From the NCBI GenBank assembly GCA_025455205.1, contig JALOMZ010000098.1, positions 1-6,973 of the forward strand: a DNA stretch of 6,973 bases, written 5' to 3'. The position numbers were made by a program, and so were the translations under genes. The stretch comes from Chitinophagaceae bacterium. GTDB lineage: Bacteria; Bacteroidota; Bacteroidia; Chitinophagales; Chitinophagaceae. Numbering within the stretch: the stretch's first letter is position 1; every line of letters begins with the position of its first letter. Below, piece after piece: positions 1-5,513 of the stretch. Below the pieces are notes generated by a model, which had not been told where the DNA came from, did no database searches, and was given only the letters and a program-made list of their open reading frames with translations.

Positions 1-1
1 C

Positions 2-1633
2 GGCGGCTACTACACCCAGGAAGAAGTGAAGGAAATTGTACGATATGCTGCCGAACGGTATATCACTGTGATCCCGGAAATTGAAATGCCCGGTCACTCC
101 TCCGCGGCCATTGCAGCTTACCCATTTCTTAGCTGCTTCCCGGAAGAAGAAACCGTGATCAAGCGGAATGCATCCGTTGCTTCGCAGGCCAAAAAAGGCA
201 AGAAAGTGCAGGAGACCTGGGGCGTGTTTGAAGACGTGTTTGTCCCCAGCGAACAAACCTTCCAATTCCTGCAGGATGTGATTGATGAGATCGTGCCGCT
301 CTTCCCCTCCAAATACATTCATATTGGCGGCGACGAATGCCCCAAGGAAGCCTGGAAGCGCAGCACTTTCTGCCAGCAGCTCATAAAAGAAAAGGGACTG
401 AAAGATGAGCATGAGTTGCAGAGCTATTTCATACGGCGGATGGAGCAATACATCAACAGCAAGGGTAAGCAGATCATCGGCTGGGATGAAATACTTGAGG
501 GTGGCCTGGCACCCAATGCCACGGTAATGAGCTGGCGCGGCGAGCAGGGCGGTATTGACGCGGCCCGGCAGCGCCACGACGTGATCATGAGTCCCAACAG
601 CCACTGTTATCTCGACCACAGCCAGACAAGAAATGAAGACAGCGTAACCATTGGCGGCTATACCACCATAGATAAGCTGTACAGCTACGACCCCATGCCC
701 GCAGCGTTGAAGGGCACAGAGTTCGAACAGTTTGTAAAGGGCGTGCAGGGCAATGTGTGGACAGAATACATGCGCAGTGCACAGAAAGTGGAATATATGA
801 TCTTCCCGCGCCTGGCCGCTTTGAGTGAGGCTGCCTGGACACAGCAGGCCAACAAGCAGTGGAACGATTTCGCCAACCGCATTCCGGCATTCCTGCAAAA
901 GCTCGACAGGATGCAAACACAGTACAGCCGGGCCTTTTTTGAGATCAACAGTGCCATTGTTCCCGCCGAAGACGGCAGCGGCATCCGCTGGAAGCTGGAC
1001 TCACGCTATCCCAATGCCCGCATCATGGTAACACCCCCCGGCGGCACCCCCATGGCATACCAGCAGCCCCTGGCCATAAACACCAGCGGCACCTGGCAGG
1101 CCGTGCTGCAGGAAGGCAACAAAACCCTGAACACGGTGAACCAATCATTCAACCTCCACAAAGCCACGGGCCGCAGCATTTCGGTTACGCCAAAAACTGC
1201 CCGCCAGTACAGTGGGCAGGGCGGTGTTCAGGGCCTGGTGAACGGCGTAACCAGTCAACACGGACTCAGCAGCAATGAATGGTGCGGATGGCAGGGCGCC
1301 GATGTAGAAGCGGTAATAGACATGGCGCAGGCACAACCCATCAGCAAAGTGGTGGTACACACGATTGAAGCCACCGGCAGCTGGATACACCGCCCGGCAC
1401 GGGTGGAGGTGATGCTGAGTGCCGACGGCACAACATATGCGCCTGCCGGATCTGTCAACTGCAAGGAACTTCCGGCTTCCGGCCAGGGTCTGCGGCAGGT
1501 GGAGATACCCATGAGCGCAGCCAATGCCCGGTATATCAAAGTACTGGTGAAGCATGCCGGCACCATTCCGGCCGGTATGGAAGGCGCAGGCAATCCTGCC
1601 TGGCTGTTCATTGATGAGATAGAAGTGCGGTAA
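2..1633 (+). CDS. Beta-N-acetylhexosaminidase, GH20, with C-terminal F5/8 (CBM32-like) domain; 5'-truncated
   Basis: Exo-hydrolase expected to release terminal beta-linked GlcNAc/GalNAc from glycans or chitooligosaccharides by GH20 substrate-assisted catalysis. The frame is open to the left edge, so the start, any signal peptide and the first part of the barrel are missing; the GTG at 26 is an internal Val. Numbering from the first full codon (position 2), 543 residues are visible. Seen: GGYYTQEEV at the edge, VIPEIEMPGH (about 23-32), and the GH20 catalytic pair Asp111-Glu112 in HIGGDECP (nt 332-337). Pocket aromatics are likely Trp161 (IGWDEI), Trp178 (MSWRGEQ) and Trp253 (NVWTEYM). The barrel ends near 300. 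Residues about 328-388 look like the chitobiase/hexosaminidase C-terminal beta domain (PPGGTP). About 398-543 resembles an F5/8 type C carbohydrate-binding domain ending FIDEIEVR. Roughly 200 or more residues are probably missing compared with Bacteroidota relatives. The family is clear; natural substrate and location (usually periplasmic or surface) are inferred. Confidence 0.95.
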   Translation, partial: GGYYTQEEVKEIVRYAAERYITVIPEIEMPGHSSAAIAAYPFLSCFPEEETVIKRNASVASQAKKGKKVQETWGVFEDVFVPSEQTFQFLQDVIDEIVPLFPSKYIHIGGDECPKEAWKRSTFCQQLIKEKGLKDEHELQSYFIRRMEQYINSKGKQIIGWDEILEGGLAPNATVMSWRGEQGGIDAARQRHDVIMSPNSHCYLDHSQTRNEDSVTIGGYTTIDKLYSYDPMPAALKGTEFEQFVKGVQGNVWTEYMRSAQKVEYMIFPRLAALSEAAWTQQANKQWNDFANRIPAFLQKLDRMQTQYSRAFFEINSAIVPAEDGSGIRWKLDSRYPNARIMVTPPGGTPMAYQQPLAINTSGTWQAVLQEGNKTLNTVNQSFNLHKATGRSISVTPKTARQYSGQGGVQGLVNGVTSQHGLSSNEWCGWQGADVEAVIDMAQAQPISKVVVHTIEATGSWIHRPARVEVMLSADGTTYAPAGSVNCKELPASGQGLRQVEIPMSAANARYIKVLVKHAGTIPAGMEGAGNPAWLFIDEIEVR

Positions 1634-1651
1634 AGAATATCAACCCAAAAA

Positions 1652-1686
1652 AAGAGCCCGACAGCACAAATACTGTCGGGCTTTTC
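1652..1686. terminator. Bidirectional intrinsic terminator between convergent GH20 and DUF892 genes
   Basis: A perfect 10-bp stem, AGCCCGACAG (1655-1664) with CTGTCGGGCT (1673-1682), encloses an 8-nt loop. Flanking A:T and G:T pairs can extend it to about 1652/1685. The stem is preceded by a run of seven A (1647-1653), which is the U-tract when read on the minus strand, and followed by TTTTCATTT on the plus strand. It lies 21 nt after the GH20 stop and about 85 nt beyond the ferritin-like gene's stop, so it can end both transcripts; the minus-strand U-tract is the better one. Between it and 1768 I see no gene, only a G-rich patch near 1693-1703 and a weak 6-bp inverted repeat (CTTGCC 1728-1733 / GGCAAG 1751-1756). 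Confidence 0.92.
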
Positions 1687-1768
1687 ATTTAAGGGGCGGG
1701 GCCAGAACAATGGAAATAATAAGCCCGCTTGCCTTAGGCCAATGCCCCCGGGCAAGTGTACAACCATG

Positions 1769-2293
1769 TTAATCATGTACGGCAGCATGCACCCTGGCCC
1801 TTGGGTTTACTTCGTGTTCGGCCAGTTGTGACAGGCGATCGTCTATTTGCTTTTCATTCGTTTCCAGTTCGCGAAACAGTTCAGCGGCCTTCTCTTTGCC
1901 CAGTTCATAGGCAAAGGCAGCAGCCGTACCATAGGCGGCAATCTTGAAATGGTTGATGGCCTGCACGCATTCCAGCAGGGCCGCATCGCGCACTTCCACA
2001 TCACCGCACTCAGCCATCTTTTCGATGGTGTCTTCAATGAATGCCTGTATTACGCGGTTGCGCAGGCTGATGGAATAAATTTCCTCCTCTGCAATGAAGG
2101 CTTCCATCTTTTTCACATGCTCCTTCACGAATTCAAGATAGCGCTCCAGCACGGCTTTCAGTTTCATGTTATTGGCCTGGACTATCCATTCAGGCAGCAC
2201 CCGGGAAAGCTGTATCTCGGCGCTGGTAAACCTCCTGGCATCATAATCGAGCAGTTGCAGGAGATTGGTCAGGGTATTGTGATGATCTGTCAT
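1769..2293 (-). CDS. DUF892 / YciE-YciF-type ferritin-like protein
   Basis: A 174-residue, almost wholly helical protein of the DUF892 (YciE/YciF) ferritin-like family. These proteins fold as four-helix bundles that can carry a di-metal site and are commonly linked to stress responses; their exact activity is poorly known. Seen: an N-terminal helix LLQLLDYDARRFTSAE (about 11-26), typical of the family's opening; a second helix around 45-66 with EFVKEHVKKME (54-64); a third around 79-93; and AAYGTAAAFAYELG (119-132), the family's YGT segment. A fourth helix (about 133-160) is charged. Where relatives often read EHYEIA before YGT, this protein has NHFKIA (114-119), so potential metal-binding acids appear to be Asn and Lys. 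No signal peptide or membrane segment, so cytoplasmic. The ATG at 2291-2293 is the natural start and has no clear Shine-Dalgarno. The gene stands alone, convergent with GH20 and divergent from the Pro-rich small gene. Family call firm; ferroxidase activity not assured. Confidence 0.88.
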   Translation of the reverse strand: MTDHHNTLTNLLQLLDYDARRFTSAEIQLSRVLPEWIVQANNMKLKAVLERYLEFVKEHVKKMEAFIAEEEIYSISLRNRVIQAFIEDTIEKMAECGDVEVRDAALLECVQAINHFKIAAYGTAAAFAYELGKEKAAELFRELETNEKQIDDRLSQLAEHEVNPRARVHAAVHD

Positions 2294-2335
2294 AGTACGG
2301 GGTTTTAGGCCTGCACAATCTATTCATTATGTGCA

Positions 2336-2365
2336 CAAATTCACTTGACATGCCTCAGCTCAAAA
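2336..2365 (-). promoter_or_regulatory. Candidate Bacteroidota-type promoter for the DUF892 gene
   Basis: On the minus strand, TTTTG (complement of 2361-2365) is followed after 17 nt by TGAATTTG (complement of 2336-2343). This is one base away from the Bacteroidota -7 consensus TAnnTTTG, and the spacing is within the usual range for the -33 TTG box. Transcription would start near 2329, giving a leader of about 36 nt before the ATG at 2293. The 8-bp palindrome TGTGCACA (2330-2337) overlaps the end of the -7 box and the predicted start. Assigned by pattern only. Confidence 0.4.
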
Positions 2366-2371
2366 CCGGGC

Positions 2372-2388
2372 TTTTTTTCGTACCTTCT
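2372..2388 (+). promoter_or_regulatory. Possible -7 element upstream of the Pro-rich small gene
   Basis: A run of seven T (2372-2378) is followed by CG and TACCTTCT (2381-2388), which resembles TAnnTTTG with two mismatches. It sits about 80 nt before the ATG at 2470. No convincing TTG lies at the proper distance upstream; the nearest, in TTGACA at 2345-2350, is too far. An alternative reading is a weak hairpin (2357-2361 with 2368-2372) followed by the T run, that is, an attenuator-like element. Weak evidence either way. Confidence 0.2.
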
Positions 2389-2426
2389 GAACCGAAGTTG
2401 CGGTGGCTTTGTGCAGGCAGAACAGC

Positions 2427-2467
2427 CCGCTGAAGCGGCCGGTATTATCAAACCCAAAAACTACCGG
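2427..2467 (+). other. Two adjacent small hairpins in the leader of the Pro-rich gene
   Basis: CCGC (2427-2430) pairs with GCGG (2435-2438) around a TGAA tetraloop. Directly next to it, CCGGTA (2439-2444) pairs with TACCGG (2462-2467) around a 17-nt A/C-rich loop. The second stem ends two bases before the ATG at 2470. In a phylum that mostly lacks Shine-Dalgarno sequences, structure this close to the start may affect initiation, or the unpaired A-rich loop may be a ribosome standby site. The pairing is seen; the role is inferred. Confidence 0.35.
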
Positions 2468-2469
2468 AT

Positions 2470-2661
2470 ATGGCATTACCCAGAAAATTCCCAACGCCCC
2501 CGCCGGATTTTCCGGAGCCGGGCAGGCAGCCTGAGGCCCCCAAACCGGTGGACCCTGAGGATCCGTTACCGGTGCCGGAGGAAGATCCCAACTTCATACC
2601 AGATGAGGATCCTTTTGAAAACCCGCCCGATGAAATGCCCGTGCCGGGTGAAGGACCCTGA
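2470..2661 (+). CDS. Proline-rich acidic small protein (63 aa) with octad repeat
   Basis: A 63-residue protein with 22 Pro (35%), 16 Asp/Glu and only 4 Lys/Arg. It starts MALPRKFPTPPP and ends PGEGP. The centre has an eight-residue period: E-x-P recurs at residues 22, 30, 38 and 46, the last three being exactly Glu-Asp-Pro, usually with another Pro six positions after the Glu. The composition predicts a disordered, extended (PPII-like) chain with no membrane segment, signal peptide or Cys. I recall similar Pro/Glu-rich small hypothetical proteins from other Bacteroidota, but cannot name a family; function unknown. It starts at ATG 2470, in front of which lie two small hairpins. It diverges from the DUF892 gene and converges on the esterase gene, with only 23 nt between their stops. 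An overlapping frame (2345-2779) is longer, but has no plausible start or protein-like composition and runs into the esterase gene. The orderly repeat supports this frame; expression is unproven. Confidence 0.68.
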   Translation: MALPRKFPTPPPDFPEPGRQPEAPKPVDPEDPLPVPEEDPNFIPDEDPFENPPDEMPVPGEGP

Positions 2662-2684
2662 GGGCCTGCCGGGCAAGGGACCGG

Positions 2685-3407
2685 TCAGGATGACTGTCGC
2701 AGCCAGGCATAAAAGTCGGGGAACATGCGCCGCCATGCACTTTCAGCATGGATGCCCTTTTCCCGTACCCGCAGGGTAACTGAGGCGCCCAGTTTGGTAT
2801 CCATCACTGCCTGCACCGACCTGAGGCGTTCCACCATGTCTTCTCCTTCCTTTCCACCGCCGTAGAAATAATAACGCTGGTGCGCATAGCCATTGGCGGG
2901 AAGGCTCTGTAATTGCCTTTCCAGGCTGTCTACCATCCAGAAGGAAGGCGAAAAAACACCTACCGACCCAAATACATCCGGATGAAATAATCCCGCATAG
3001 AAGGAGATCAGTCCGCCCATGGAACTGCCGGCAATGGCGGTGTGGGCCGCATCGGGCCGTGTTCTGAATCGCTCATCCACATAGGGTTTCAGGATGGTCA
3101 CCACACGGTGCAGGTATTCGCGGCCCAATCCGGGGCCAAACTCCTCGCTGTCGTTGGGATTGTATTCTCTTATGCGCGCATCGCCTCCGTTGTCAATGCC
3201 AATCACTATGCCTGCATCCGGCTGAGTATCGAGAAACTCATCTATCTCCCACTCGCCGGAAAAGGAGGTGCGCTGGTCAAACAGGTTCTGCCCGTCCTGC
3301 ATATACAGTACAGGATAACGCTTGTCTGAAATGGCATAGTCGTTAGGCAGGTAGACCCAAATCCTTCTCTCAGACTGCAGCTCGGTTATATACAAACTGG
3401 TATACAT
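2685..3407 (-). CDS. Esterase-D-type alpha/beta hydrolase, cytosolic
   Basis: A 240-residue serine hydrolase of the putative esterase family (PF00756; COG2819-like). Seen: the early strand pattern RIWVYLPNDY (15-24) and YPVLYMQDGQNLFD (31-44), typical of the family; the nucleophile elbow GSSMGG (127-132) with Ser129 in G-x-S-x-G; a probable acidic residue in FYGGGKEGED (181-190, Glu187 or Asp190); and the catalytic His220 in KGIHAESAW. It lacks a signal peptide, so cytosolic, unlike many secreted members attached to xylanases or feruloyl esterases. The ATG at 3405-3407 lies 12 nt after the glgX stop with no Shine-Dalgarno; it is the last gene of the glgP-glgX-esterase run, implying shared transcription. 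Substrate unknown: relatives cleave carbohydrate esters, siderophore esters or thioesters. The context suggests an ester on a glucan, sugar phosphate or maltodextrin-linked molecule, but this is inference. No classical terminator is evident after the stop; the convergent small gene ends 23 nt away. Confidence 0.88.
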   Translation of the reverse strand: MYTSLYITELQSERRIWVYLPNDYAISDKRYPVLYMQDGQNLFDQRTSFSGEWEIDEFLDTQPDAGIVIGIDNGGDARIREYNPNDSEEFGPGLGREYLHRVVTILKPYVDERFRTRPDAAHTAIAGSSMGGLISFYAGLFHPDVFGSVGVFSPSFWMVDSLERQLQSLPANGYAHQRYYFYGGGKEGEDMVERLRSVQAVMDTKLGASVTLRVREKGIHAESAWRRMFPDFYAWLRQSS

Positions 3408-3419
3408 ATCAGGTTTGGA

Positions 3420-5513
3420 TTATCCCAGGGAAGCCACCAGAATGGCCAGGGAGTGGCTTTTCACCGGGTAGGTCAATTCCGGCCAGGGTAATGTTTGCTG
3501 CCAGGGAAGGATATCGTTGGGCGGATCGAGTGCTGTATCCAGCCAGCGCCTCCAGGCCTGCTGTTGCCCGCCATTATTGGGCAGTTCAAAGCGCAGGTCT
3601 TCTTTCCAGGCATTGATCATCAGGTGCATGGCCAGGGCACCGCTGAGGGAGTGGATGGTAACGGCAATACTGTGCGAATCCTGGCTCCAGTCGGGCTGCC
3701 CCAAACGAACCCCGTGCCATTGCAGGGTGGCATCCCGGAGCATTTCATTCAGGCTGGCACCCTCTGCGCGCATAGAAGCCTCGCGTTGCAGGCGGGCCCG
3801 CACCAGGAGTTGCACAAAACGCAGCAGGCCGGCCTGCTGGTCCACCTGCTCCCAGTTGAACCAGGAGCGATGGTTGTTGTGGCAATAGGCATTGTTATTG
3901 CCCAGCTGGGTGCGCCTTACTTCATCGCCCATCAGCAGCATGGGCGTGCCCAGGGCCAGCAGGTTTACGGCCAGGAAATTCTTTATTTGCCGGCTGCGGA
4001 GTTGTTCAATGTCCGGATCATCCGAAGGACCTTCCGCGCCGCAGTTCCAGCTCAGATTATCATTGCTGCCATCGCGGTTCTGTTCCCCGTTGTCCTCGTT
4101 GTGTTTTTCATTATAGCTCACCAGGTCGTTAAGCGTGAATCCATCGTGACAGGTCACGAAGTTGATACTTTGCTCCGGCTCCCGCTCTTCGTGACCGTAG
4201 ATATCCGGACTGCCCAGCAGGCGCGATGCCATCGCTGAAAGCCTGCCACTGTCTCCCCTGAAAAATGCCCGTACATCATCCCGGAAACGGCCATTCCACT
4301 CCTTCCAGCTGTCGCCTATGAAACTGCCCACCTGGTAGAGGCCGGCGGCATCCCAGGCTTCGGCAATCAATTTCACACCCGCCAGCTCCGGATCGCTTTC
4401 AATATCCCAAAGCACCGGCGGATTCTCCAGCGGGCGTCCCTTTTCATCGCGTGCCAGTATGGAGGCCAGGTCGAACCGGAACCCGTCGATGTGCATTTCG
4501 CGTACCCAGTAATGCAGGCTGTCGATGATCATGCGCCGCACCACGGGATGGTTGGCGTTGAGGGTGTTGCCGGTGCCAGAATAATTGGCATAGCGGGCAG
4601 GGTCGGCCTCCAGGATATAGTATACGCTGTTGTCGATGCCCCGGAAACAATAGGTGGGACCAGATTCATTCCCTTCCGATGTGTGATTGAACACCACGTC
4701 GAGGATCACTTCGATGCCCGCCTTATGGCAGGCCTTCACCATGTTCCTGAACTCATCCAGCGCCTGCAGCGGATCATTGGCAGCGGCATAGGCCATATGG
4801 GGCGCAAAGAAGGTAACGGGACTATAGCCCCAATAGTTGCGCAGGCCGTTTGGTGCATCCTGTTCATCAAACTGCATTACCGGCAACAATTCGATGGCCG
4901 TTATACCCAACTCAGAGAGGTAGGGCAGCTTTTCCACCAGGCCGGCATAGGTGCCCCGCAGGCGTTCGGGCAATCCCGAAGCCGGGTGGCTGGTGAATCC
5001 GCCCACATGCATTTCATAAATAACGGTACGGGCAAAGGGCCGCATAGGCCTTGCATCGCCCTCCCAGTCGTAAGCGCCGGAATCCACTACCACGCTTTTC
5101 ATACAGGGTTGCGCCACTGGCCCGGGCTGGCAAAATGCCTTTCGGTCATAACCATCCGGCACCGCAATGGCCCTGGCATAGGGATCGAGTAGAAACTTGT
5201 CCTTGTCGAACCGGTGGCCCTGTGCAGGATCATGGGCTCCCTGCACCCGCCAGGCATACAACTGGCCGGGCTTAACCTCCGGCACGCAGATATGCCAGTA
5301 ATGATAGGTGCGGTGCAGCGGTGGCTCCAGCAGCCAGGTCTGGCTGGGTGCCAGGTCGTCAACATGGTTGAAGAACACCAGTTCCACCGCCGTGGCATGC
5401 CGCGAGAAAAGGCTGAAGTTCACCCCTTGTTCTCCGGGGCTGGCCCCCAGGGGCGCAGCCTTGCCCGGCAGACAGGTTCTTGCCGAAGCCTGGTTATGAC
5501 GGTGGTCACTCAT
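3420..5513 (-). CDS. glgX: Glycogen debranching enzyme GlgX (GH13 isoamylase type)
   Basis: Hydrolyses alpha-1,6 branch stubs of phosphorylase limit dextrins in the cytoplasm, releasing short maltooligosaccharides. Length is 697 residues, usual for GlgX/TreX. Residues about 15-130 form the CBM48-type N-terminal beta domain, starting [11 protein letters not shown]. The (beta/alpha)8 barrel follows, with GH13 region I DVVFNH (272-277), region II GFRFD (344-348, nucleophile Asp348), region III IAEAWD (383-388, acid/base Glu385) and region IV TCHDG (454-458, stabiliser Asp457). The segment [19 protein letters not shown] (464-482) is typical of GlgX. A C-terminal beta domain spans about 610-697. 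No signal peptide. The ATG at 5511-5513 overlaps the glgP stop as ATGA, a sign of translational coupling, and the protein starts directly before the conserved N-terminal motif, supporting this start. It is followed 12 nt later by the esterase gene. All catalytic residues are present; assignment is secure. Confidence 0.97.
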   Translation of the reverse strand: MSDHRHNQASARTCLPGKAAPLGASPGEQGVNFSLFSRHATAVELVFFNHVDDLAPSQTWLLEPPLHRTYHYWHICVPEVKPGQLYAWRVQGAHDPAQGHRFDKDKFLLDPYARAIAVPDGYDRKAFCQPGPVAQPCMKSVVVDSGAYDWEGDARPMRPFARTVIYEMHVGGFTSHPASGLPERLRGTYAGLVEKLPYLSELGITAIELLPVMQFDEQDAPNGLRNYWGYSPVTFFAPHMAYAAANDPLQALDEFRNMVKACHKAGIEVILDVVFNHTSEGNESGPTYCFRGIDNSVYYILEADPARYANYSGTGNTLNANHPVVRRMIIDSLHYWVREMHIDGFRFDLASILARDEKGRPLENPPVLWDIESDPELAGVKLIAEAWDAAGLYQVGSFIGDSWKEWNGRFRDDVRAFFRGDSGRLSAMASRLLGSPDIYGHEEREPEQSINFVTCHDGFTLNDLVSYNEKHNEDNGEQNRDGSNDNLSWNCGAEGPSDDPDIEQLRSRQIKNFLAVNLLALGTPMLLMGDEVRRTQLGNNNAYCHNNHRSWFNWEQVDQQAGLLRFVQLLVRARLQREASMRAEGASLNEMLRDATLQWHGVRLGQPDWSQDSHSIAVTIHSLSGALAMHLMINAWKEDLRFELPNNGGQQQAWRRWLDTALDPPNDILPWQQTLPWPELTYPVKSHSLAILVASLG

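Larger units (their letters stand above)
2309..2418. repeat. 10-bp perfect inverted repeat in the divergent intergenic region
   Basis: GCCTGCACAA at 2309-2318 and its exact reverse complement TTGTGCAGGC at 2409-2418 flank the centre of the intergenic region. Because the two genes diverge, the same sequence TTGTGCAGGC is read in the sense direction upstream of both start codons: 15 nt before the DUF892 ATG and 51 nt before the small Pro-rich gene's ATG. A third partial copy (TGCACAA, 2332-2338) lies exactly 20 bp from the first, about two helical turns. It may be an operator pair or shared leader element; chance is not excluded. Confidence 0.45.

Noticed and set aside
26..28. GTG as the start codon of the GH20 gene
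   Set aside because: Conserved GH20 sequence (GGYYTQEE) continues upstream to the window edge, so the gene is simply cut by the window.
1255..1788. Minus-strand open frame of 177 codons across the GH20 C-terminus
   Set aside because: Antisense to a clear F5/8-type domain and it crosses the strong terminator hairpin; composition is shadow-like.
1847..2308. Plus-strand open frame of 153 codons antisense to the DUF892 gene
   Set aside because: The minus-strand frame encodes a recognisable ferritin-like protein; the plus-strand peptide is Phe/His-rich with no motif.
2345..2350. TTGACA as a sigma70-like -35 box on the plus strand
   Set aside because: No TATAAT-like box at 16-18 nt, and Bacteroidota promoters do not normally use this consensus; the spacing to TACCTTCT (33 nt) is also too long.
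2657..2689. CCTGA/TCAGG inverted repeat between the convergent Pro-rich and esterase genes as a terminator
   Set aside because: Only 5 bp with a 23-nt loop and no T-run on either strand; not enough to call an intrinsic terminator.
2345..2779. 144-codon plus-strand frame overlapping the Pro-rich gene and the esterase end
   Set aside because: Starts at TTG in the middle of the intergenic region, shows Arg/Pro/Cys-rich off-frame composition and runs into the esterase coding strand; the 63-aa frame inside it has regular protein repeats.
3495..4238. Plus-strand open frame of 247 codons antisense to glgX
   Set aside because: It mirrors glgX in GC-rich DNA; the peptide has no recognisable domain, and the glgX frame carries all catalytic motifs across this stretch.
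4491..5192. Plus-strand open frame of 233 codons antisense to the glgX barrel region
   Set aside because: Rich in His/Gly/Ile typical of antisense reading of GH13 coding DNA; no promoter, start context or family features.
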